A DNA stretch of 9,390 nt, taken from Streptomyces griseus (lineage in GTDB: Bacteria; Bacteroidota; Bacteroidia; Chitinophagales; Chitinophagaceae). The translations under genes were made by a program, and so were the position numbers. Position 1 is the first letter of the stretch, and each line of letters opens with the position of its first letter. The notes beneath the pieces are model-generated. The model saw only the letters and a list, made by a program, of their open reading frames with translations, ran no database searches and was not told the DNA's origin. The DNA lies in contig CALPIT020000087.1 of the NCBI GenBank assembly GCA_943323705.2, positions 1 through 9,390 of the forward strand. The letters are read 5' to 3'. Below are positions 1 to 7,189 of the stretch, piece after piece.

Positions 1-36
1 AGTTATTGATACTCTTCATCCTTAAATATTTATTTT

Positions 37-336
37 ATGCAGTTGATAGAAGCGACAACATTAAAACAGAGAATGATTACAGAAAAATTAAATCTGATTG
101 ATGTAAGGCAACCTGAAGAACATGCTGAATTTAATATTGGCGGCATATTATTGCCTTTGGGAAATATCATGAGTATGCAGATTGAAGACATTGAAGACCT
201 ACGCGATGAAGAGGTTATTTGCTATTGCAGAAGTGGTCAAAGAAGCATGCAAGCCGCGATGATGCTAGAAACCATGGGGTTTACCAATGTTAAAAATTTA
301 GTTGGTGGCATGTTGGGGTGGGAGAGAGAAATGTAA
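37..336 (+). CDS. Single-domain rhodanese-like sulfurtransferase
   Basis: This 99-residue protein is a complete stand-alone rhodanese domain. Rhodaneses carry a persulfide on an active-site cysteine and pass sulfur to acceptors such as thiosulfate, cyanide or other proteins; the partner here is unknown. Seen in the sequence: the LIDVRQPEEH motif (residues 20-29) and GGILLPLG (35-42), both typical of the fold, and the active-site loop CRSGQRS (64-70) with C64 as catalytic cysteine. The loop length suits sulfur substrates rather than the longer loop of Cdc25-type phosphatases. The C-terminal VGGMLGWE is the usual family ending. There is no signal peptide or membrane segment, so it should be cytoplasmic. 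The ATG at 37 follows an A/T-rich leader (ATATTTATTTT) without a Shine-Dalgarno sequence, normal for Bacteroidota. It converges on the receptor gene, and its upstream neighbour lies outside the window. Family is confident; physiological role is not determined. Confidence 0.93.
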   Translation: MQLIEATTLKQRMITEKLNLIDVRQPEEHAEFNIGGILLPLGNIMSMQIEDIEDLRDEEVICYCRSGQRSMQAAMMLETMGFTNVKNLVGGMLGWEREM

Positions 337-397
337 ATTGGGAGTTGGGGGATTGGGGGGATTAGGAATTGGGGGATTGGGGATTGGGGGATTGGGA
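337..397 (+). repeat. G-rich tandem array of ATTGGGR units (G-quadruplex-prone)
   Basis: Starting on the first base after the rhodanese stop codon there are eight degenerate units built on ATTGGGA. Their lengths are 7, 8, 9, 7, 8, 7, 8 and 7 nt, the extra bases being added Gs. Seven G-runs of three or more occur. The segment 371-396 has four runs (5, 4, 5 and 3 Gs) separated by ATT loops, which satisfies the usual G-quadruplex pattern on the + strand. No coding function is visible; the antisense open frame through it is only the repeat translated. Confidence 0.85.
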
Positions 398-405
398 AAT
401 CGAGT

Positions 406-440
406 ATCCAGCATCCAGTATCCAGCTTCAAGCATCCAGC
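406..440 (+). repeat. Five-unit heptanucleotide array (ATCCAGC)
   Basis: Five contiguous units of exactly 7 nt occur here: ATCCAGC, ATCCAGT, ATCCAGC, TTCAAGC, ATCCAGC. The array ends 3 nt before the stop codon of the minus-strand receptor gene. Together with the G-rich array it fills nearly all of the 107-nt convergent gap. No hairpin-plus-T-run terminator for either gene is obvious in this gap. Confidence 0.85.
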
Positions 441-443
441 ATT

Positions 444-2606
444 TTAAAACTTCACATTCACCCCACCCATAAAATTCACCGTTGCCATTGGGTAGTAATA
501 ATTTTCTGTTGTAAACGCACCACCATAAACATAACTGAAAGTATAACCATTAGGCGTGTATTCAGCTGAATATAAATTATTGATTTGCAAAAACAGATTG
601 ATTTGTCTGTTCTTTTTGAGTTTGAAATCATAATCCATTCTTATATCCTGAACGAAGTAAGCATTTAATTGTCTTGAGGCATTTGATGTGTTATCGAGAT
701 ATTGCTTTCCCACATATTTGCTATTTATAGAAACACTCGTATTTTTTAAAGAATTAATGATAAAGCTAGAAGCCCCAACCACAGCGGGTGAGTAAGAAAT
801 ATCAGTAGATGAATAACGATTTACAATCTGATTGCCATTATCATAATCATCTACATACTCAATAAAATTCTTTATTTTATTGATGCTTAAATTGAGATTT
901 CCTGAAACAGAAAGCCATTTGTTTATCTTTTTTAAACCTTCGATTTCGATACCTGCTCTGTAGCTTTTTGGAATATTGGTTCTCGTGTATGCGAATACGT
1001 CATTAACCTTCCCTGTAAGTACCAGCTGGTCTTTGTAATTCATGAAATATAGATTTAAACCCCAGTAATTATTATTTTTTTTATGTTCAAAACCTGCTTC
1101 GAAATCTAGAAGTTGTTCCGGATTTGGTTTTTCATTGCTGGCAGTTTCGAAATCGTCACGATTGGGTTCTTTGGCAGCTTTTGCTATTGAGAAATATATT
1201 TTATTGCCATTGTTTTTATATGTGATTCCTGCTTTAGGATTAAAGAAAAGATATTTATTATTGACAACTATTTCAGGATTGTTTCTGAATCCATTGATAA
1301 CATAATTCACGTTTCTTAGTTGCAAGTCTGCAAATAGCGACCACTTGTCATTTAATTGTTGGATCCATTTTACATACGCTGAAATTTCTTTTTTTGAAGC
1401 AGTAAGTCGGTACCATTCATAACCAGCAAGTGCTGCACTGGGAATAGTTGTGCTGATGATTTTTCCAAAATGTTTGCCATCGTACTGATTGGCTGTGCCG
1501 CCGAATGTGATGTTGGTGCCGGCACTTGCATATTGTGACGAAAATACAATGCCATAGAATTTGTTATCAAGCCATAATTGCCTAATCAAATCTGAATTGT
1601 AAGAAGTATCTGTACCATTTATCGCTGGAGGCAAACCATAATCGCTTAACCATTGACCAGCTTTATACTCTTCAAAATATCCTTTTCCTTTGGTCAAGAA
1701 GCCGGTGAGATTAAACTGAATTTTTTTGTTAAGTTTTCTGTTGTAAAATAGTTGACAATGCGTTTGTGTGTAATTGTCTGTTTGGTTATCATATGGTGTA
1801 CCTGGTTTCTCAGTGCCTGCAGGATTGTATGTTCTATTTGAATCTAAAGTGGCTTGATTGATTCCAAACCAAGCGGCATTTGTTTTTTCTTTTCCTGAAA
1901 AAATATTCAATCGTAAAGATTGTTTGTTGTCGATATAGGCACTGCTGGTATAAAAAGATTGCAGTTTGCTTTGTGAACGGTCGACATATCCATCGCTGGA
2001 AATATTACTTAACCTTCCCGTAAATTGAAAATGCTTATTGATTAATCCGCTGTTTATCATAACCGTATTTTTCATTGAATTGAATGAACCTACTGCGTTA
2101 TTAACTATGATATATCGTTGTGAATCTGTTTCATTGGTGTTGATGTTGATCGTTCCTCCAAACGCGCCGGTACCGTTAGTAGAAGTTCCTACGCCTCTTT
2201 GGATTTGAATGGAATTGGCAGATGAAGCGAGGTCGGGTAGATTTACAAAAAAAGTACCTTGACTTTCGGCGTCATTGTATGGTATGCCATTAATTGAGAT
2301 ATTGATTCTGGTGGCATCTGTACCTCTAATACGAATTCCCGTGTAACCAATACCGTTACCTGCATCAGCGTTAACCTGTACTGAAGGAGTTTGATTTAAA
2401 ATAAATGGTAGATCTCTTCCTATGTTGTTTTTTTCAATTGTTTTTTTGTCAAGATTTGTTTTTGTTACTGGTGTCAAATCATTAGCCCTTGTAGCGTTGA
2501 TTTCTAGCGGCAGGAGGGTGGTAGTATCTGATGATGAAAACTTTTGTTGACCGAACGCAACATCAGTGAGCAATAAAATGCCCAAAGCAAGAATAAAATT
2601 TTTCAT
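444..2606 (-). CDS. TonB-dependent outer-membrane receptor, probable thiamine-compound transporter
   Basis: This 720-residue gated beta-barrel receptor imports a scarce ligand across the outer membrane using TonB-ExbBD energy. I start it at the ATG at 2606 (MKNFILALG), which gives a signal peptide of about 19 residues ending VAFG before QQ. A longer frame reaches an ATG at 2687, but that lies inside the riboswitch aptamer and would add 27 non-signal residues. The plug domain runs from about 45 to 155, with RIRGTDATRINISINGIPYN (92-111) and IQIQRGVG followed by GAFGGTINI (134-155). The rest is barrel, ending in an aromatic residue (VNVKF) as outer-membrane barrels do. A TonB box is likely near LLPLEINATRA (31-41). 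It lacks the N-terminal carboxypeptidase-like domain of SusC-type receptors and has no SusD partner, so it resembles vitamin or siderophore receptors. Substrate is inferred from the TPP riboswitch in its leader; THI-box-controlled receptors are known in Bacteroidota. Family is certain, ligand likely. Confidence 0.93.
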   Translation of the reverse strand: MKNFILALGILLLTDVAFGQQKFSSSDTTTLLPLEINATRANDLTPVTKTNLDKKTIEKNNIGRDLPFILNQTPSVQVNADAGNGIGYTGIRIRGTDATRINISINGIPYNDAESQGTFFVNLPDLASSANSIQIQRGVGTSTNGTGAFGGTININTNETDSQRYIIVNNAVGSFNSMKNTVMINSGLINKHFQFTGRLSNISSDGYVDRSQSKLQSFYTSSAYIDNKQSLRLNIFSGKEKTNAAWFGINQATLDSNRTYNPAGTEKPGTPYDNQTDNYTQTHCQLFYNRKLNKKIQFNLTGFLTKGKGYFEEYKAGQWLSDYGLPPAINGTDTSYNSDLIRQLWLDNKFYGIVFSSQYASAGTNITFGGTANQYDGKHFGKIISTTIPSAALAGYEWYRLTASKKEISAYVKWIQQLNDKWSLFADLQLRNVNYVINGFRNNPEIVVNNKYLFFNPKAGITYKNNGNKIYFSIAKAAKEPNRDDFETASNEKPNPEQLLDFEAGFEHKKNNNYWGLNLYFMNYKDQLVLTGKVNDVFAYTRTNIPKSYRAGIEIEGLKKINKWLSVSGNLNLSINKIKNFIEYVDDYDNGNQIVNRYSSTDISYSPAVVGASSFIINSLKNTSVSINSKYVGKQYLDNTSNASRQLNAYFVQDIRMDYDFKLKKNRQINLFLQINNLYSAEYTPNGYTFSYVYGGAFTTENYYYPMATVNFMGGVNVKF

Positions 2607-2662
2607 AAAAAAATAAATGTGCTGAACGTCCGGGTTGAAGTATCCCTTTTTGCTCCATAAAA

Positions 2663-2748
2663 TGAAGCTTTCTCCCTTCGCAGGCATTATCCTGAGCAGG
2701 TTAACGGGTATTATCTCAGCCTTCTTACAGAAAGCACCCCGGAAATTC
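2663..2748 (-). promoter_or_regulatory. TPP riboswitch (THI-box) in the receptor leader
   Basis: Read on the minus strand, the conserved TPP aptamer elements appear in order. They are GGGGTGC (2740-2734), a short stem with CTTTCT and AGAAGG around a GTA loop, CTGAGA (2719-2714), ATACCCG, ACCTG...CAGG, and the 3' core TAATGCCTGCGAAGGGA. A P1 closing stem can be drawn from TTTC (2745-2742) and GAAA (2672-2669). These match the classic THI-box consensus, including the pyrimidine-sensor CUGAGA and pyrophosphate-side GCGNAGGGA motifs. About 56 nt separate the aptamer from the ATG at 2606. No hairpin followed directly by a T-run is clear in that stretch, so the mode of control (translation or termination) is open. 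Expected effect: TPP binding lowers receptor synthesis. Confidence 0.97.
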
Positions 2749-2776
2749 TAGCGATAAAAAAAGATCGTTTGAGTTG

Positions 2777-2784
2777 CAAATATA
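2777..2784 (-). promoter_or_regulatory. Candidate -7 promoter box of the receptor/riboswitch transcript
   Basis: The minus strand reads TATATTTG here, an exact match to the Bacteroidota -7 consensus TAnnTTTG. It lies about 29 nt upstream of the TPP aptamer, so a transcript starting just downstream would contain the whole riboswitch. No good -33 TTTG is visible at the expected spacing, so this is a sequence-match prediction only. Confidence 0.5.
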
Positions 2785-2799
2785 TAAATAAATATTTCA

Positions 2800-2831
2800 T
2801 TTGGCAGCATAACATTATTCCGTTACTTTTG
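2800..2831 (+). promoter_or_regulatory. Bacteroidota-type promoter of the initiator tRNA
   Basis: TTTG at 2800-2803 and TACTTTTG at 2824-2831 fit the -33 (TTTG) and -7 (TAnnTTTG) boxes, with 20 nt between them. The Bacteroides consensus spacing is about 19 nt. The -7 box ends only 3 nt before the tRNA 5' base, so transcription should begin at or within a base or two of the mature 5' end. The -33 box overlaps the region where the divergent receptor promoter would have its own -33 box. Confidence 0.65.
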
Positions 2832-2834
2832 CTT

Positions 2835-2906
<72 letters not shown>

Positions 2907-2912
2907 CTCTTG

Positions 2913-2946
2913 AAGAGGTTGTCTACACCAGATAACCTCTTTTTTA
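2913..2946 (+). terminator. Intrinsic terminator after tRNA-fMet
   Basis: The arms AAGAGGTT (2913-2920) and AACCTCTT (2934-2941) form a perfect 8-bp stem around a 13-nt loop. The 3' arm runs into a T-tract (TCTTTTTTATTT). It begins 7 nt after the tRNA 3' end, giving a very compact single-tRNA transcription unit. Confidence 0.85.
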
Positions 2947-2947
2947 T

Positions 2948-2971
2948 TTCCCTATCCCTAGGGATAGGGAA
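2948..2971. repeat. 24-bp perfect palindrome
   Basis: TTCCCTATCCCT is followed immediately by its exact reverse complement AGGGATAGGGAA, with no spacer. Each arm itself contains a near-repeat (CCCTA twice). It sits between the tRNA terminator and the efflux operon. Its centre is about 60 nt upstream of the transcription start predicted for that operon, which would suit a dimeric regulator. It has no T-run, so it is not itself an obvious terminator. Function is not known from the sequence. Confidence 0.85.
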
Positions 2972-3006
2972 TGATTTTAATCTCATTTTCCTGCTCTAAT
3001 TATCTT

Positions 3007-3014
3007 TAAATTTG
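3007..3014 (+). promoter_or_regulatory. Candidate -7 promoter box of the RND efflux operon
   Basis: TAAATTTG exactly matches TAnnTTTG and lies 22 nt before the membrane-fusion-protein start codon. No convincing TTTG is present 19-20 nt upstream (the area reads TCATTTTC), so a regulator might be needed for strong activity. Prediction from sequence match only. Confidence 0.45.
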
Positions 3015-3036
3015 TTGCCTAATATTTTTACATTAC

Positions 3037-4098
3037 ATGAATCCTTCATTAATTATTAAATACCTGTTTTTTTTGTTGGTTAATTTTATGCTGTTTTCAT
3101 GCAGCTCAAAAAAATCAGAGAACGAAAAGCAAGGTCCGCCACCGCCACAAATTGTTGATGTGATCATTGCGGGCTATCAAAGCATAGAAAATAAGGTTGA
3201 AGTTAACGGCTCGGTTTTAGCCAACGAATCTGTGGAAATTCATCCAGAAGTTAGCGGTAGACTGATTTTTCTTAATATGCCCGATGGCGCCATAGTAAAA
3301 GAAGGTACTATTCTGGCCAAAATTAATGATGCTGAATTACAAGCCCAATTATTGAAAAGTAATACACAACTTTCATTGGCCGTAAAAAATGAAGAACGTC
3401 TTAATAAATTATTACAAATCAATGGAATCAACCAGGCTGATTATGATGTGGCTTTGAATGCGGTAAACAACATCAAAGCAGATATTGATTTATTGAAAGC
3501 GCAGATTGATAAAACGATTATCAAAGCTCCATTTACAGGCATGTTGGGATTAAGAATGGTAAGTCCAGGTGCATATGTAACTCCACAATTTACAATGGCA
3601 ACATTGCAACAGACAAATCAACTTAAAATTGATTTTGCTGTGCCAGAGATGTATGGTAGTTTGATCAAAAAAGGCAAGGTTATCAAAGTGATAGCAGACA
3701 ACAATCAGGAATTTTCAGCCACAATTGCAGCGGAAGAATCTCAGATTAATGTGGCTACAGGAAATATTAAAGTAAGGGCTACACTTCAGAAAGGCGATCT
3801 TAAGCCTGGAGGCTTTGTGAAAATACAACTAGATGCAGGTGATGGTAAGCAATCTATTATGGTTCCAACTAATGTTATTATTCCGGATGCAAATTCAAAA
3901 AAAATCATTGTCGTTAAAGAGGGTAAAGGTGAAATTGTGAAAATTAAAACAGGAATTAGAAATGCATATGGAGTTGAAGTGATTGATGGATTGAATCCGG
4001 GAGATTCCATAGTTGTAACCGGCGTTTTGTTTGTAAAATCAGGGAAACCTGTGAAAGTAAGGTCTGTTAAAAATCTTCAAGATCTGATCAATAAATAA
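3037..4098 (+). CDS. RND efflux periplasmic adaptor (membrane fusion protein), lipoprotein
   Basis: This 353-residue HlyD/AcrA-family adaptor would join the inner-membrane pump to the outer-membrane channel. The N-terminus is a lipoprotein signal with lipobox LFSC, so C22 is the likely lipidated residue. A Ser/Lys-rich stretch and a short GPPPPQ linker follow. The barrel-sandwich (lipoyl-like) domain is in two halves, roughly residues 66-97 (EVSGRLIFLNMPDGAIVKEG) and 160-192 (IKAPFTGMLGLRMVSPGAYV). They flank an alpha-helical hairpin of about 60 residues (98-158). A beta-barrel domain and a membrane-proximal domain complete the protein. It is somewhat shorter than E. coli AcrA (397 residues), consistent with a shorter hairpin. 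The ATG at 3037 is chosen because it gives the intact lipoprotein signal. It is the first gene of the operon, 13 nt before the pump gene. Confidence 0.95.
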   Translation: MNPSLIIKYLFFLLVNFMLFSCSSKKSENEKQGPPPPQIVDVIIAGYQSIENKVEVNGSVLANESVEIHPEVSGRLIFLNMPDGAIVKEGTILAKINDAELQAQLLKSNTQLSLAVKNEERLNKLLQINGINQADYDVALNAVNNIKADIDLLKAQIDKTIIKAPFTGMLGLRMVSPGAYVTPQFTMATLQQTNQLKIDFAVPEMYGSLIKKGKVIKVIADNNQEFSATIAAEESQINVATGNIKVRATLQKGDLKPGGFVKIQLDAGDGKQSIMVPTNVIIPDANSKKIIVVKEGKGEIVKIKTGIRNAYGVEVIDGLNPGDSIVVTGVLFVKSGKPVKVRSVKNLQDLINK

Positions 4099-4111
4099 TT
4101 TCTCTACTGCT

Positions 4112-7100
4112 ATGAATATTTCTTCATTTTCAATAAAAAGACCTGTATTTGCAACGGTACTCAATCTCACGATCGTATTGTTTGGCATTGTGGGTTATAC
4201 TTTTCTTGCAGTGAGAGATTACCCTGCCATTGATCCGCCTAATATCAATGTTACCACATCATATGCAGGCGCTAATGCTGATATCATCGAAAGTCAGATT
4301 ACAGAGCCACTTGAAAAAGTTATCAATGGCATTCCGGGTATCAGGTCTATTAGTTCTTCCAGCGCTACCGGAAGAAGCAATATCAATATTGAATTCAATC
4401 TTGGCGAAGATCTTGAGGCTTCGGCTAATGATGTACGTGATAAAGTAGGTCAGGCCATTAGAAATCTTCCACAAGATATTGATGCGGCACCGGTAGTTAC
4501 AAAAAGTGATGCCAATAGTGATTTTATAATTCTTGTAGGCTTGCAAAGCAGCACCAAAAATCTAATGGAGTTGAGTGATTATGCTGAAAATGTGTTGCAG
4601 GAAAAATTACAAACCATTCCAGAAGTGAGTGCTGTCAATATATTAGGACAAAAAAGGCCATCCATGCGTATTTGGTCTGATCCTGAAAAAATGAACTTGT
4701 ACAACATTACTTTCAGTGATATCAAAAATGCTCTTGATAAAGAAAACATCGAAGTGCCTTCAGGGAAAATCTACGGAAAGACTACAGAGCTGACGATTAA
4801 AGTCATGGGCAAATTATTGACGGAAGATGATTTCAATAATTTGATTCTCAGACAAAGCAGTGAAGGCATCGTTAGACTGAAAGATGTTGCCAATGTTGAG
4901 ATTGGTCCTGAAAATGAAGAATTCAGCTGGAAATTAAATGGTGTAAATGCAGTAGGCGTTTCCATTACACCGCAGCCAGGCGCCAATTATATAAAAATTG
5001 CTGATGAGTTTTATAAGCGACTTGAAGAAATAAAAAAGAATCAGAAAAATGATATTCAACTCACAACGCTAATTGATAATACTGTTAACGTAAGAAAAAG
5101 TATTCGTGAAGTTGCAGAAACGTTGTTGATTTCTTTCAGTCTGGTTGTTATCGTAATCTTTTTATTCTTCAGAAATATCCTGATTGCGATTCGTCCTTTG
5201 ATAGACATTCCCATATCATTGATTGCTACATTTTTTGTGATGTATTTTGCTGGTTTCAGCATTAATATTTTGACGTTATTGGCGATTGTGCTGGCTACCG
5301 GTCTGGTTGTTGATGATGGCATTGTGGTTACGGAAAATATTTTCAGGAAACTCGAAGCTGGATTACCGATTAGAAAGGCCGCGATAGAAGGGTCTAAAGA
5401 AATATTTTTTGTAGTGGTGTCTACTTCATTAACATTGGCTGTTGTGTTTCTGCCGGTAATTTTCTTGCAAGGATTTGTGGGTAGTTTATTTAGAGAATTT
5501 GGTATTGTGATTTCTGTTGCTGTTTTGATTTCTGCATTTGTATCTCTAACGATAACGCCTGTATTAAATGTTGTACTTAACAGAAAGAATTCCGGTCATG
5601 GCAAGTTTTACGAGGCCACTGAACCTTTTTTCAGAGGCATGGAAAATGGCTATAGGAATTTACTCAATGGTTTTTTAAAAATGAGGTGGGTGGCCTGGTT
5701 GATTGTAGCAATTTGTTTTGGATTGATTTATTATATGTTCAATAATCTTCAGAGTGAAATTGCTCCGATGGAGGATAAAAGCACGATAAGATTTATATTG
5801 TCAGGTCCTGAAGGTGCTGGTTATGATTACATGGTTAATGCCGGTGATCAGTTTATTGATTATATCCATGATTCAATTCCTGAACGTGATTTTGTGTTTG
5901 GCGCCATTCCTGGATTCAATGGAACAGGTATCAATACTGGTTTTGCAAGGGTGAAACTGGAGACACCTGACAATAGAAAAAGAACCCAAGCTGAAATAGC
6001 AAAGGATATTTCTGCAAAGTTGCCACGGTTTAATCAGCTCCGTATTTCAGCAGTACAGGAACAAACCATTTCAGTTGGACTCAGTTCTCGAGGGTCATTA
6101 CCGGTGCAGTTTATTTTACAAAATCTGGATTTCGAAAAGCTTAAAGAATTCATTCCCAAATTTCTGGATGAAGCCAGAAAAGACAAAACATTCATAACGC
6201 CAACGGTTGACTGTAATTTAAAATTCAACAAACCCGAACTGGATATTTCTATAGACAGGTTAAAGGCTAGAGAGTTGGGGGTCAACATAAGTGACATTGG
6301 AGATGTGATGCAAGGTGCATTTAGCGGAAGAAGATTGGGGTATTATATCAGTAATGGAAAACAATATCAGGTAATTGGTCAGGTTCCTTATAATGACAGA
6401 CAAACTCCAGGTGATATTTCAAATTTGTATGTGAGAAACAGCCGGGGTGAGCGAATTCCATTATCATCAGTTATTAATATTAATGAGAATTCAAATCCGC
6501 CGACATTATATCATTTCAACAGATATAAGTCTGCAACCATACAGGCAGGGTTAGCCGAAGGGATGACTATCGGTGACGGTGTGAAAGCCATGAATCGAAT
6601 CGCCGCTAAAGTATTAGACAGTTCCTTTCAAACGGAACTTAGCGGTCCTTCAAGAGATTATGCCGAAAGCAACAGCAATACGAGTTTCGCATTTATGTTG
6701 GCTTTGTTATTGATATATCTTGTGTTGGCAGCGCAATTTGAAAGCTTTAAGGATCCGTTGATTATCATGATTACTGTTCCGTTGGCATTGGCAGGCGCCT
6801 TATTGAGTTTATGGATTTTTGATCAGACCATAAATATCTTTTCTCAGATTGGTATGATTATGTTGATTGGATTGGTAACAAAAAATGGAATTTTAATTGT
6901 AGAGTTTGCTAATAAAAAAAGAGCAGAAGGCGTTGATAAAAAACAAGCTGTGTTGGAAGCTGCGCAGCAAAGACTAAGACCTATCTTGATGACTACATTG
7001 GCAACAGCGTTAGGGGCTCTTCCCATTGCATTAAGTATTGGTGCAGCTAGTACTAGCCGCATGCCATTGGGAATTGTAATTGTTGGTGGATTGTTATTCT

Positions 7101-7189
7101 CACTGATACTTACCTTACTTGTTATACCTGCTATTTATACATTCATTAGTAGCAAACATCAAATTGTAAAAGTTGATTCCAATGATTAA
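4112..7189 (+). CDS. RND multidrug efflux pump, inner-membrane permease (AcrB/HAE1 family)
   Basis: This 1025-residue proton-antiporting trimeric pump captures substrates from the periplasm or inner-membrane outer leaflet and drives them into the TolC-type channel. It is close to the family's usual length (AcrB has 1049). The start is typical: MNISSFSIKRPVFATVLN leads into TM1, followed by a large porter loop containing YPAIDPPNI. TM4 has GLVVDDGIVVTEN with the proton-relay pair D401/D402 (AcrB D407/D408). TM10 has GLVTKNGILIVEF with K924 (AcrB K940), and RLRPILMT holds R956 (AcrB R971), so the proton path is intact. The second porter loop begins after TM7 near PMEDKSTIRF. The paired aspartates and overall pattern suggest the hydrophobe/amphiphile (drug) class rather than the heavy-metal class, but the substrate cannot be read from sequence. 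Its end overlaps the next gene by 8 nt. Confidence 0.97.
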   Translation: MNISSFSIKRPVFATVLNLTIVLFGIVGYTFLAVRDYPAIDPPNINVTTSYAGANADIIESQITEPLEKVINGIPGIRSISSSSATGRSNINIEFNLGEDLEASANDVRDKVGQAIRNLPQDIDAAPVVTKSDANSDFIILVGLQSSTKNLMELSDYAENVLQEKLQTIPEVSAVNILGQKRPSMRIWSDPEKMNLYNITFSDIKNALDKENIEVPSGKIYGKTTELTIKVMGKLLTEDDFNNLILRQSSEGIVRLKDVANVEIGPENEEFSWKLNGVNAVGVSITPQPGANYIKIADEFYKRLEEIKKNQKNDIQLTTLIDNTVNVRKSIREVAETLLISFSLVVIVIFLFFRNILIAIRPLIDIPISLIATFFVMYFAGFSINILTLLAIVLATGLVVDDGIVVTENIFRKLEAGLPIRKAAIEGSKEIFFVVVSTSLTLAVVFLPVIFLQGFVGSLFREFGIVISVAVLISAFVSLTITPVLNVVLNRKNSGHGKFYEATEPFFRGMENGYRNLLNGFLKMRWVAWLIVAICFGLIYYMFNNLQSEIAPMEDKSTIRFILSGPEGAGYDYMVNAGDQFIDYIHDSIPERDFVFGAIPGFNGTGINTGFARVKLETPDNRKRTQAEIAKDISAKLPRFNQLRISAVQEQTISVGLSSRGSLPVQFILQNLDFEKLKEFIPKFLDEARKDKTFITPTVDCNLKFNKPELDISIDRLKARELGVNISDIGDVMQGAFSGRRLGYYISNGKQYQVIGQVPYNDRQTPGDISNLYVRNSRGERIPLSSVININENSNPPTLYHFNRYKSATIQAGLAEGMTIGDGVKAMNRIAAKVLDSSFQTELSGPSRDYAESNSNTSFAFMLALLLIYLVLAAQFESFKDPLIIMITVPLALAGALLSLWIFDQTINIFSQIGMIMLIGLVTKNGILIVEFANKKRAEGVDKKQAVLEAAQQRLRPILMTTLATALGALPIALSIGAASTSRMPLGIVIVGGLLFSLILTLLVIPAIYTFISSKHQIVKVDSND

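Noticed and set aside
2..25. Possible tail of an upstream gene (frame ending VIDTLHP then stop)
   Set aside because: Only seven codons are visible, too few to support a gene.
237..431. Minus-strand frame with Pro/Ile-rich repeats (PIPQ)
   Set aside because: The repeats are just translation of the G-rich heptad array, and the rest is antisense to the rhodanese gene.
2607..2662. Intrinsic terminator as riboswitch expression platform
   Set aside because: A T-run exists just before the ATG, but I could not find a stable GC-rich hairpin directly in front of it; the small GCTTC/GGAGC hairpin is followed by A-rich sequence.
7173..7181. Upstream TTG start for the TolC-like gene
   Set aside because: It adds only three residues before a normal ATG that already gives a good signal peptide and an 8-nt coupling overlap.
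4112..7189. Heavy-metal (CusA-type) assignment for the pump
   Set aside because: The TM4 paired aspartates and general pattern fit the drug-type HAE1 class, and no metal-binding proteins or Met-rich motifs accompany it.
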